Shown piece by piece: positions 8,798 through 16,756 of a stretch of DNA of 30,135 bases (position 1 is its first letter; the number at the start of each line of letters is the position of its first letter). A program made the translations under genes and the position numbers. The notes under the pieces are model-generated. The model searched no databases, had not been told where the DNA came from, and saw nothing but the letters and a program-made list of their open reading frames with translations. The stretch covers positions 1 to 30,135 of the forward strand of contig JAZNSG010000049.1 of assembly GCA_045591035.1 (NCBI GenBank), given 5' to 3'. This DNA is from SIG440 sp045591035. GTDB lineage: Bacteria > Bacillota > Clostridia > Monoglobales > Monoglobaceae.

Positions 8798-9499
8798 ATG
8801 GGATATTTTTACGGAATTGATATGACTTATATTGTGCTTGTTTTACCAGCACTGATATTTACAATGTATGCACAAAGCAAAGTGACAAGTACCTTCAACA
8901 AGTATAGAACTGTGGGCAACAAAAAGGGCCATACAGGGGCGGAAATCGCAAGACGCATACTTGATATGAACGGACTTCAAAACGTTATTGTGGAACGAGT
9001 AAGCGGAAATCTGACTGACCATTTTGACCCAAGAACAAATGTGGTGAGACTATCTGATTCAACCTACAGCAGTACGTCTGTTGCGGCAATCGGTGTTGCG
9101 GCTCACGAGGTAGGTCATGCTATTCAACATGCCGAGAATTATGCGCCCATAAAAGTGAGAAACTCAATTGTTCCCATTGTTCAGATTGCATCCTATGCGG
9201 CATGGCCATTGGCTATATTTGGTATATTGCTGAGTTTTTCAAAGTTGGCTAATTTTGGAGTAATTCTTTTCGGCATGGTTGTTCTTTTTCAGCTTATTAC
9301 CCTGCCTGTTGAGTTCAATGCTTCAAACAGAGCGATAAGGACTCTAGGGGATAACGGAATTTTAGACAGCGATGAACTTGCGGCATCAAAGAAGGTTTTG
9401 AGTGCGGCGGCGATGACTTATGTAGCGTCAGCGGCTGTTGCCATAGCAAACCTTTTGAGACTGCTCAGTATTGTCGGTTTCGGCAGAAACAGAGATTAA
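8798..9499 (+). CDS. yugP: Membrane zinc metallopeptidase, YugP type
   Basis: The 233-residue product belongs to the Zn_peptidase_2 family (YugP). It has an N-terminal transmembrane segment (about 10-26), a cytosolic-like region and the zinc site HEVGH at 103-107, followed by HAENYAP. Three more hydrophobic segments lie near 120-145, 150-175 and 205-228. The substrate is not known in the family. Its place between fmt and rsmB is common in Clostridia but its link to translation is unproven. AAGGAAGG lies just upstream of the ATG. Confidence 0.88.
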   Translation: MGYFYGIDMTYIVLVLPALIFTMYAQSKVTSTFNKYRTVGNKKGHTGAEIARRILDMNGLQNVIVERVSGNLTDHFDPRTNVVRLSDSTYSSTSVAAIGVAAHEVGHAIQHAENYAPIKVRNSIVPIVQIASYAAWPLAIFGILLSFSKLANFGVILFGMVVLFQLITLPVEFNASNRAIRTLGDNGILDSDELAASKKVLSAAAMTYVASAAVAIANLLRLLSIVGFGRNRD

Positions 9500-9512
9500 A
9501 AAGGGGTAACAT

Positions 9513-10808
9513 ATGAACGCCAGAGAATCAGCCCTCAGGGCTCTTTATGATATAGAGGTATCGGGGGCATATACTAATGCTGCTTTAAAAAAAGCCTTAT
9601 CTGCAGAAGAATTCTCGGGTGCAGATAAGGGTCTTTTGACTGAAATTGTTTATGGGGTAACCGCCAACAAGACAGCTCTCGATTATATTATTTCGCAATA
9701 TTCAAAGCTTAGGATAAAAAAATTATCGCCCTGGGTACTGATAATACTGAGGATGGGTATTTTTCAGATACACTATATGGACAAAATTCCCCACAGTGCC
9801 GCATGTAATGAAAGTGTGAAACTTGCAAAAAAGTATTCTCATAGCTCAGGAGCGGGGTTTGTGAACGGTGTTTTAAGAAGTGTTGTAAGGGACAAAGATA
9901 AATTTGAGTTTCCTAAAAGTGGTGATGAGACAAGGGATTTATCTCTTGAGTTTTCGTATCCTGAATGGATAACCAATGAACTTGTGAGGGAATATGGCTT
10001 AAATCGGACAAGAGAGCTGTATGAAGAAAACCAAAAGCCTCATGGAACTTTTATTCGCATCAATACCTTGAAAACGACTTGCGAAGAACTGATAAAAATC
10101 TTGAAAGATGAGGGAATTTGCTGTGAGAAGGTGGATTGTCTCAGCAATGCTTTGTTAGTAATGGGAAGCCTGAACATAGAGGCTTCAAAGGCATATAAGA
10201 GCGGTCTTTTCTCTCTGCAAAATTTGTCATCTCAAAAGACTGTCCAAGTTTTGGACCCGAAACCTGATGAATTTGTTATAGATATGTGTGCAGCACCCGG
10301 AGGGAAAAGCTGTGCCTCGGCAGAACGAATGGAGAACAAAGGGAAAATTCTGAGTTTTGATGTGTTTGACCATAAAGTGAAGCTTATTGAAGCGGCAGCA
10401 AACAGATTAGGGATAGAAATAATCGAGGCAGGACTTGGGGACGCAACCGTTTTAAATGAAGAGCTAATCGAAAAAGCGGATAGGGTACTTGCAGATGTAC
10501 CCTGCTCAGGGCTTGGTGTTATACATAAAAAACCGGACATAAAGTGGAGCAGAAAAGAAGAGGATATTTCAGAGCTTTCTGTTATTCAGAGACAAATTCT
10601 TGAGAATGCTGCAGCTTATGTTAAAGCGGGTGGAGTTTTGGTTTACAGTACCTGCACTATACTACCTCAGGAAAACCGCCAAATTGTTGATGCTTTTCTG
10701 GAAAAGCACAGCGAATACGAAAAGGTTTCTGAGGAACAGTTCCTTACCGGAGCTATGGGAGAAAGCGGATTTTATATTTGCAAAATGGTGAAAGGACAAA
10801 CGATATGA
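9513..10808 (+). CDS. rsmB: 16S rRNA (cytosine-967-C5)-methyltransferase
   Basis: RsmB methylates C967 of 16S rRNA using S-adenosylmethionine. The 431-residue product has an N-terminal NusB-like RNA-binding domain (about 1-135, ending in the conserved FVNGVLR region) and a C-terminal methyltransferase domain. That domain has the SAM loop MCAAPGGKS (about 256-264), DVPCSGLG (about 328-335) and YSTCTILPQEN (about 378-388), supplying the two active-site cysteines. Its stop overlaps the rlmN ATG in an ATGA arrangement, so the two rRNA methylases are probably translated together. Confidence 0.95.
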   Translation: MNARESALRALYDIEVSGAYTNAALKKALSAEEFSGADKGLLTEIVYGVTANKTALDYIISQYSKLRIKKLSPWVLIILRMGIFQIHYMDKIPHSAACNESVKLAKKYSHSSGAGFVNGVLRSVVRDKDKFEFPKSGDETRDLSLEFSYPEWITNELVREYGLNRTRELYEENQKPHGTFIRINTLKTTCEELIKILKDEGICCEKVDCLSNALLVMGSLNIEASKAYKSGLFSLQNLSSQKTVQVLDPKPDEFVIDMCAAPGGKSCASAERMENKGKILSFDVFDHKVKLIEAAANRLGIEIIEAGLGDATVLNEELIEKADRVLADVPCSGLGVIHKKPDIKWSRKEEDISELSVIQRQILENAAAYVKAGGVLVYSTCTILPQENRQIVDAFLEKHSEYEKVSEEQFLTGAMGESGFYICKMVKGQTI

Positions 10809-11851
10809 AAACAGAGCTTTTAAGCCTTAGCCTTGAAGAACTTCAGGATTTTGTTATTGAACTGGGTCAGCCTAAATTCCGCGGAAGGCAGATTTATGAA
10901 TGGTTGCAAAAGGGTGCATTTAGCTTTGAGGATATGAAAAATATACCGTTCAGCTTGAAAAATACCCTTGCGGAGTGTTCTTATGTGGGCGGTGTGAAAA
11001 TTTGTGAAAAATATGTTTCAAGGATTGACGAAACGCGTAAATATCTGTTAGAATTAAGTGACGGGAATTTTATTGAGTCGGTGCTTATGAAGTATGATTA
11101 CGGATATACTATTTGTATATCATCTCAGGTAGGTTGTCGTATGGGATGCAGGTTTTGTGCGTCGACTATTGGCGGGAAGGAACGCGACCTTACTCCCGGG
11201 GAGCTTTTAGGGCAGATAATCTGTGTATCAAAGGACCTGGGTGAAAGAATATCCAATGTGGTTCTTATGGGGATTGGTGAGCCCCTTGATAATTTCGAAA
11301 ATGTGCTGAAGTTCATCAGCCTTTTGAATGCTCCTGAAGGGCTCAATATGGGTCAAAGGCACATATCCCTTTCCACTTGTGGGATTGTTGAAAAAATCTA
11401 TGAATTGGCAGACAAAAAGCTCCAGATAAATCTTCTAATTTCTTTGCATGGAGCAGATGATGAAAAGCGTTCCGAAATTATGCCGATAAACAGAAAATAT
11501 TCGATTGCGGAGCTTCTTTCGGCATGTGATTATTACATAGAAAAAACAAATCGCCGGGTTTCTTTTGAATACACGTTGATTCAGGGGGTAAACGATAACC
11601 TTGTTGAGGCAGAAAAACTTTCAGGATTGTTGAAAGGCAAACTTTGTCATGTCAACCTGATTCCCGTAAACAAGGTTGAGGAAACCGGGTATGAGAAGTC
11701 CGGCAAGGCGGCAATAGAAGATTTCAGGCGATGCCTTGAAAAACACGGAATTGCGGCTACTGTGCGGCGTGAAATGGGCAGTGACATAAATGCTGCCTGC
11801 GGGCAACTTCGGAAAAAGAAGAATATTGAGAAGAATTTACACATCCAATAA
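10805..11851 (+). CDS. rlmN: 23S rRNA (adenine-2503-C2)-methyltransferase, also tRNA A37
   Basis: RlmN is a radical SAM enzyme that methylates A2503 in the peptidyl-transferase centre through a protein-bound methyl intermediate. The 348-residue product has the cluster motif CRMGCRFC (Cys111, Cys115, Cys118), GIGEPLDN near 158, and the methyl-carrying cysteine in INAACGQLRKK close to residue 330. Start: ATG at 10805, overlapping the rsmB stop by four bases and 7 bases after AAAGGA; an in-frame ATG nine codons upstream would lie deeper in rsmB and lacks such a site. RlmN rather than Cfr is supported by context and length. Confidence 0.95.
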   Translation: MKTELLSLSLEELQDFVIELGQPKFRGRQIYEWLQKGAFSFEDMKNIPFSLKNTLAECSYVGGVKICEKYVSRIDETRKYLLELSDGNFIESVLMKYDYGYTICISSQVGCRMGCRFCASTIGGKERDLTPGELLGQIICVSKDLGERISNVVLMGIGEPLDNFENVLKFISLLNAPEGLNMGQRHISLSTCGIVEKIYELADKKLQINLLISLHGADDEKRSEIMPINRKYSIAELLSACDYYIEKTNRRVSFEYTLIQGVNDNLVEAEKLSGLLKGKLCHVNLIPVNKVEETGYEKSGKAAIEDFRRCLEKHGIAATVRREMGSDINAACGQLRKKKNIEKNLHIQ

Positions 11852-11898
11852 GGATGAACAATTAGTCCGATACTGTCGGGCGGAAAGGCAATGGTAGT

Positions 11899-12660
11899 AT
11901 GTTTGTAGAAGTATGTGGCTTAACTGACAAGGGCAAACGCCGGGAACTCAATGAGGACAGCTTCAGAATTTGCGGCTTTGAGGACGGAGTGCCGAATGGT
12001 GTTTGTGTTTTGGCTGATGGTATGGGCGGTCACAATGCGGGAGAGGTGGCCAGCAGTACAGCGGCAGAAATAATCTGCACTGACCTTGCAGCATATCTCA
12101 ACGTTGATGATGAAAACAAGATTACTCGTGAAATGGCGGCGGCAATTGATTTTGCCAATATCGAAATATACAGAAAATCGCTGAGCACACCCGGTCAGGC
12201 AGGGATGGGTACAACGGTGGTTGTAGCTTTTGTGAAAGAAAATTTTGTGCAGATAGCAAACATTGGAGATAGCCGTGCATATGTAATAAACGACAGCAAA
12301 ATCCGCAAAATCACGGTGGACCATTCGGTGGTTGAGGAGCTGGTCAGAAGTGGAAGCATTACCCGAAAACAGGCCCGAAATCATCCGGATAAAAATATAA
12401 TTACAAGAGCCGTAGGAACTGAAGAGTTTGTTGACGCTGATTTTTATGACTACTCACCTTCCGGAGGAGAAACAATTCTTCTCTGCAGTGATGGCCTTAC
12501 TGAGGTTCTTGAGGATAAGGAAATAAAAAGCATTGTAGGTAGTTTTGAGAATATAGGAGATGTTGTAAAGACGTTGATTGATAAAGCTAACGAAAATGGT
12601 GGGCCGGACAATGTTACAGTGATAGCAGTTCGGTTTAAAAAGGAGGAGAGTAGGATATGA
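11899..12660 (+). CDS. prpC: PP2C-type serine/threonine phosphatase PrpC (Stp)
   Basis: This Mn/Mg-dependent phosphatase removes phosphate from substrates of the partner kinase PrkC and from the kinase itself. The 253-residue product has the PPM motifs in order: GKRRELNEDSF, ADGMGGHNAGEVAS (metal-binding Asp-Gly), GMGTTVV, IANIGDSRAYV, and near the end LLCSDGLTEVL and GGPDNVTVIAV. It lacks any membrane segment, so it is cytosolic. The ATG at 11899 lies 47 bases after rlmN, and the stop overlaps the prkC ATG by four bases. Confidence 0.95.
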   Translation: MFVEVCGLTDKGKRRELNEDSFRICGFEDGVPNGVCVLADGMGGHNAGEVASSTAAEIICTDLAAYLNVDDENKITREMAAAIDFANIEIYRKSLSTPGQAGMGTTVVVAFVKENFVQIANIGDSRAYVINDSKIRKITVDHSVVEELVRSGSITRKQARNHPDKNIITRAVGTEEFVDADFYDYSPSGGETILLCSDGLTEVLEDKEIKSIVGSFENIGDVVKTLIDKANENGGPDNVTVIAVRFKKEESRI

Positions 12661-14561
12661 CATTGATAGGAAGAGTTCTGGCTGACAGATATGAAATAAT
12701 TGAAGAAATCGGCAGCGGGGGTATGGCTGTTGTTTATAAGGCAAAATGCAAACTGCTTAACAGGTTTGTTGCGGTTAAGGTATTGAGACCGGATTTGCAG
12801 AACGACGATGAATTTGTACGGCGTTTTAATGTTGAAGCACAGGCTGCAGCAAGTCTTACTCATCCAAACATCGTATCAATCTTTGATGTGGGTAATGAAG
12901 ATGGTCTTCATTATATAGTTATGGAATATGTTGAGGGCAAAACCCTGAAAGAATATATTGACGAGAGACATATTCTCCCCTGGCGTGAAGCTGTGGACTA
13001 TGCTGTTCAGGTTGCTAAGGGTTTGGAACAAGCTCACAAAAATTCCATTGTGCATCGTGACATTAAACCTCACAATATAATAATGAAAAATGATGGGGTA
13101 ATGAAGGTTACTGATTTTGGTATTGCACGTGCCAATGTTCAATCGACCATGACCTGTGAAGATACAGCTATCGGCTCTGTTCATTATATATCTCCTGAAC
13201 AGGCAAGAGGTGGCTATACCGACGAGCGTTCGGATATATATTCTTTAGGTGTGGTTCTTTATGAAATGCTTACGGGTACAGTTCCGTTCAACAGCGAAAG
13301 ACCTGTTACAGTGGCAATTATGCATCTTCAGGATGAGCCTGTTCCACTGAGAGACATAAACCTCAGCATCCCTCTTCCGTTAGAAAGAATTGTTCTTAAG
13401 GCAATGACGAAGGAAGTGTCGCTCAGATACAAGAATATAAGCGAAATGATTGAGGAACTGGAGTCTGTTCTTCATGACCCGGAAAGATATATTGAAAAGG
13501 CAGATTCGCTTAAAGATGCCGAAACGGATATAGGTGCAACACGAGTGATGCCGGCTGTTAATATCGAAAAGGCAAAGGATACGCCTGAAGAAGAGAACGT
13601 TGAGGCAATCCCTGTAACAAGGGATAGTTCTGTTGTGGTAGGTGAAAGAAGCCACGATTCAGTTTCAAAAACCAGACCAACCAAATCCGAGGTGGAAGAA
13701 ATGGATGCAAAGAAAGAGAGAAAGACCATCGCCTTAGCTGTTATCAGTGCGGTTTTGTTTTTGGCGATAATTATTTTTGGGGCTTGGACGTTATTCGGAA
13801 ATATGATTTCCGGACAGACAACGGTTGAGGTTCCCAAAGTTGAAGGCCGTATTTATGATGAAGTAAAAGAGAAATACGACAGTGAAAATGAAAATATAGA
13901 AGAAGGCGGAATTAAAATCCACATAGTTAAGGAAAAAGAAGAGAATAATGTAGAGCCTGAAGGGACAATTCTTAAGCAAACCCCCGGTGCGGGAGAGAAG
14001 ACAAAGGTTAAGGATGGTACATTGATTATCAACGTAGTAGTAAGCAAAGGAAATGCAGATATTACTCTTGGCAACTATGTCAGATCTGATGAAAAACGGG
14101 CAAAAGATGACTTGGAGAAGCTTGGACTTGATGTAATAATTGTTGAGGAATTCAGCGACGACATCCCTAAGGGCTCGGTAATAAAAAACAAGCCTGAGGC
14201 GGGAGAGAAAGTGCGTAAGGGTGATAGTGTTACTCTTTATGTAAGCCAAGGTCCCGAAACTGCCAATGAAGATACACCCTCGGGTGAGCCTTCAAATGGT
14301 GGTACAGTAAGTAACAATGAAAATCCGCAATCTGGTACCCAATCCGGTGAAAAGAAGAGTACGTTTATAACAATATATGGTCCTAAAAACTCTGAAAGTG
14401 CCTTAGTGCAGGTAAATGTAAACGGTGTTAAAGTTCACAGCAAGACCCTGGCAAAAGGGAGCAGTGACCTGGTTAAAATAATGGGGGCAACAGATACTGT
14501 TGAAGTTGAGATTTTCCATGATGGAGTGTCTCAGGGAAAGAATACTGTAAAGCTGCATTAA
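12657..14561 (+). CDS. prkC: PASTA-domain serine/threonine kinase PrkC (Stk)
   Basis: PrkC is a membrane kinase whose outside PASTA domains sense peptidoglycan fragments or lipid II, and which controls wall growth, translation GTPases and germination in relatives. The 634-residue product has a full Hanks kinase: glycine loop GSGGMAVVY (19-27), VKVLRP, catalytic HRDIKPHN (about 132-139), DFGIA and SPEQARGG. A transmembrane helix lies at about 356-378. Two PASTA repeats follow (about 389-465 and 466-537), then a Ser/Gly/Asn-rich linker (538-566) and a C-terminal beta-rich domain (567-634). Bacillus PrkC has three PASTA domains, so this outer part is shorter. Co-encoded substrates known in the family include RsgA, the next gene. 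Confidence 0.95.
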   Translation: MTLIGRVLADRYEIIEEIGSGGMAVVYKAKCKLLNRFVAVKVLRPDLQNDDEFVRRFNVEAQAAASLTHPNIVSIFDVGNEDGLHYIVMEYVEGKTLKEYIDERHILPWREAVDYAVQVAKGLEQAHKNSIVHRDIKPHNIIMKNDGVMKVTDFGIARANVQSTMTCEDTAIGSVHYISPEQARGGYTDERSDIYSLGVVLYEMLTGTVPFNSERPVTVAIMHLQDEPVPLRDINLSIPLPLERIVLKAMTKEVSLRYKNISEMIEELESVLHDPERYIEKADSLKDAETDIGATRVMPAVNIEKAKDTPEEENVEAIPVTRDSSVVVGERSHDSVSKTRPTKSEVEEMDAKKERKTIALAVISAVLFLAIIIFGAWTLFGNMISGQTTVEVPKVEGRIYDEVKEKYDSENENIEEGGIKIHIVKEKEENNVEPEGTILKQTPGAGEKTKVKDGTLIINVVVSKGNADITLGNYVRSDEKRAKDDLEKLGLDVIIVEEFSDDIPKGSVIKNKPEAGEKVRKGDSVTLYVSQGPETANEDTPSGEPSNGGTVSNNENPQSGTQSGEKKSTFITIYGPKNSESALVQVNVNGVKVHSKTLAKGSSDLVKIMGATDTVEVEIFHDGVSQGKNTVKLH

Positions 14562-14572
14562 AGGGGTGCTTG

Positions 14573-15445
14573 ATGAAAAGTTATGAAGGCGTTATAGTTA
14601 AAGGAATTGGCGGGTTTTATTATGTAAACACAGACGTTGGTGTCATAGAATGTCGTGCCCGCGGAATATTCAGAAAACGAGGCTTCGCACCTCTTGTGGG
14701 AGACGTGGCAAAAGTTTCGACTCAGGACGGTGAGTTAACCGGTGTAATTGAAAGCGTAGCCGAGAGAAAAAACTCATTAATCCGTCCTGCTGTTGCGAAT
14801 GTGACTCAGATGGTTGTTGTGGTTGCTCTTGAAAGTCCGAAACCGAATCTGTATGTTCTTGATAAGCTTATAGCTGCGGCAGAATATGCAAGGCTTAAAA
14901 TTACGATTTGTTTTAACAAGAGTGACTTGACGGGAAACTATGAATTGGTTGAAACTTACAAAAAATCCGGTTTCCATGTGATTTTAACAAGTGCTGAGGA
15001 AAACCTGAACACAGGCGAATTGACTGGGGTATTGAAAAATGAAGTAACAGTTTTTGCCGGAAATTCGGGTGTGGGTAAATCAAGTCTTTTGAATCGGATT
15101 ATGGGAGAGAAAATGTTTGAAACCGGTTCTGTCAGTGACAAAACGGAACGTGGACGACATACCACAAGACATTCTGAACTTGTCAAACTGCCCTTTGGGG
15201 GATACATTATTGACACACCGGGGTTCAGCTCTTTTGAACTTGATTCGATTTCTGTGGATGAATTGCCTGAAATGTTCAGAGAGTTCAGGAACTACACAGA
15301 AAACTGTCGGTTTTTGGATTGCTGTCATTTGTCTGAGCCTGACTGTGGGGTTTCCAAAGCTGTTAAAGACAAAAAAATTCCTGCTTCCCGATACGAAAGC
15401 TATAAGATTCTTTTTGATGAAATAAAAACAAAGGCGATTTTCTAA
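14573..15445 (+). CDS. rsgA: Ribosome small-subunit-dependent GTPase A
   Basis: RsgA is a circularly permuted GTPase that checks late 30S assembly. The 290-residue product has an N-terminal OB fold (about 1-68), then the permuted order G4 NKSD (115-118), G1 GNSGVGKSS (163-171) and G3 DTPG (214-217). A C-terminal zinc site follows, Cys245-x4-Cys250-x-His252-x5-Cys258, identical in spacing to Bacillus RsgA. Start: ATG at 14573 is 6 bases after AGGGG; the TTG just before it would be only three bases from that site. It lies 11 bases after prkC. Confidence 0.96.
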   Translation: MKSYEGVIVKGIGGFYYVNTDVGVIECRARGIFRKRGFAPLVGDVAKVSTQDGELTGVIESVAERKNSLIRPAVANVTQMVVVVALESPKPNLYVLDKLIAAAEYARLKITICFNKSDLTGNYELVETYKKSGFHVILTSAEENLNTGELTGVLKNEVTVFAGNSGVGKSSLLNRIMGEKMFETGSVSDKTERGRHTTRHSELVKLPFGGYIIDTPGFSSFELDSISVDELPEMFREFRNYTENCRFLDCCHLSEPDCGVSKAVKDKKIPASRYESYKILFDEIKTKAIF

Positions 15446-15461
15446 GGAAAGGACAGAAGGT

Positions 15462-16121
15462 ATGAAAAAAATTAAGATTGCGCCCTCAATTTTGGCGGCA
15501 GATGCAGCAAATCTCGGAGCTGAACTGACGAAAATAGAAAAAGCCGGAGCAGATTATGCCCATATAGATATTATGGACGGACATTTTGTGCCGAATCTTG
15601 CGTTTTCTCCGGATATTGTTAAAGCTTTGAGAAAAACCTCCGGTTTGGTTTTTGATGTGCATCTTATGATTTCAGAGCCTATGAAATACATAAAAACCTT
15701 TGTTGATGCAGGTGCAGATATCGTTACATTTCATCACGAAGCGGTGGATAACCCGAAAGAAGTTATAGATTACATTCACAGCTTCGGCAAAAAAGCCGGT
15801 GTTTCGGTTAAACCAAAAACGGATGTGACGGAAATTTCATCGTACCTTAACGAGCTTGACTTAGTTCTTGTTATGACAGTAGAACCCGGATTTGGCGGAC
15901 AGTCATATATTGAGGAAATGAATGAAAAAATCTTTGAGGCACGAAAAATGATTGATGAAAGCGGAAAAGATATAGAACTTGAGGTGGATGGTGGAGTAAC
16001 GGCTCAAAATATACATATGCCTGTCGGGAATGGTGCGAATGTTATTGTTGCCGGGTCTGCTGTGTTCAGGGCTGATGACGTAAGTGAGATTATTGCGGAA
16101 ATGAGGTCGGCGGCAAAGTGA
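15462..16121 (+). CDS. rpe: Ribulose-phosphate 3-epimerase
   Basis: Rpe interconverts ribulose 5-phosphate and xylulose 5-phosphate in the pentose phosphate pathway. The 219-residue TIM barrel has IAPSILAAD at the N-terminus, the metal and acid-base residues in HIDIMDGHFVPN (His34, Asp36), DVHLMI (His67), VEPGFGGQ and EVDGGV near the C-terminus. The ATG at 15462 follows AAGGAAAGGA. The gene ends in a GTGA overlap with thiN. Confidence 0.96.
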   Translation: MKKIKIAPSILAADAANLGAELTKIEKAGADYAHIDIMDGHFVPNLAFSPDIVKALRKTSGLVFDVHLMISEPMKYIKTFVDAGADIVTFHHEAVDNPKEVIDYIHSFGKKAGVSVKPKTDVTEISSYLNELDLVLVMTVEPGFGGQSYIEEMNEKIFEARKMIDESGKDIELEVDGGVTAQNIHMPVGNGANVIVAGSAVFRADDVSEIIAEMRSAAK

Positions 16122-16741
16122 AGTGCATTATATTTTGTTCTGCACAAATAGATGATTATAGTTATCTGAGAGAATTGGATATTAATCATTCTTTTGTCAT
16201 TTGTGCCGACGGAGGAATGAAACATGCTGATGCATTGGGTATTATTCCTGATGTTTGGCTTGGAGATGGAGATTCTTTGAAAGACAGAGAAATCAGGGCT
16301 AAAGAGATAGTGAAGTTTCCTTCCCGCAAGGACAATACCGATACTGACCTTGCTATTGAACTGGCTCTTGACAGAGGCTTCAGGGACATAGCTATTATTG
16401 GCGGCATCGGTGGCAGAATTGACCATGAATTTTCACATTTTTGTCTGCTTAAGAAAATTCTTGACCGGGGCGGGAATGGCTGTCTGCTTGATGAGAAGAA
16501 TGAAATTACAATGAAAAATCAGGATTTCGTTATTTATCCGGACAAAAGAAAATACATTTCATTTTTCCCTTTTGGCGGAGACGTAGAGAATTTTTCGGTT
16601 AAGGGTCTTCGGTATGAAACTGATGGGGTAACACTTCGCTCAGGTGAAGTCTTGGCAAGTAGCAATTGCTTTGATGATGGGACTTCGGCGCGGATTGAAT
16701 TTGATTCGGGATATTTGCTTGTTATAAGAGCAGAGGATTAG
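16118..16741 (+). CDS. thiN: Thiamine pyrophosphokinase
   Basis: This enzyme transfers pyrophosphate from ATP to thiamine to make thiamine pyrophosphate. The 207-residue product shows the family blocks CADGGMKHAD, PDVWLGDGDSL, DNTDTDLAIELALDRG and GGIGGRIDH. The start codon is GTG at 16118, overlapping the rpe TGA by four bases. The C-terminal half (VENFSVKGLRYE...) forms the beta-rich thiamine-binding domain. This is the usual last gene of the Firmicute rsgA-rpe-thiN string. Confidence 0.94.
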   Translation: MKCIIFCSAQIDDYSYLRELDINHSFVICADGGMKHADALGIIPDVWLGDGDSLKDREIRAKEIVKFPSRKDNTDTDLAIELALDRGFRDIAIIGGIGGRIDHEFSHFCLLKKILDRGGNGCLLDEKNEITMKNQDFVIYPDKRKYISFFPFGGDVENFSVKGLRYETDGVTLRSGEVLASSNCFDDGTSARIEFDSGYLLVIRAED

Positions 16742-16756
16742 GTTGAGGTATAGATT

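Noticed and set aside
11920..12384. 154-codon minus-strand open frame inside prpC
   Set aside because: Antisense to conserved PP2C motifs; cysteine- and histidine-rich composition is what the reverse of this gene would give by chance.
13472..14249. Overlapping minus-strand open frames inside prkC
   Set aside because: They lie antisense to a clearly conserved kinase with full motifs, are low in complexity and show no recognisable domain.
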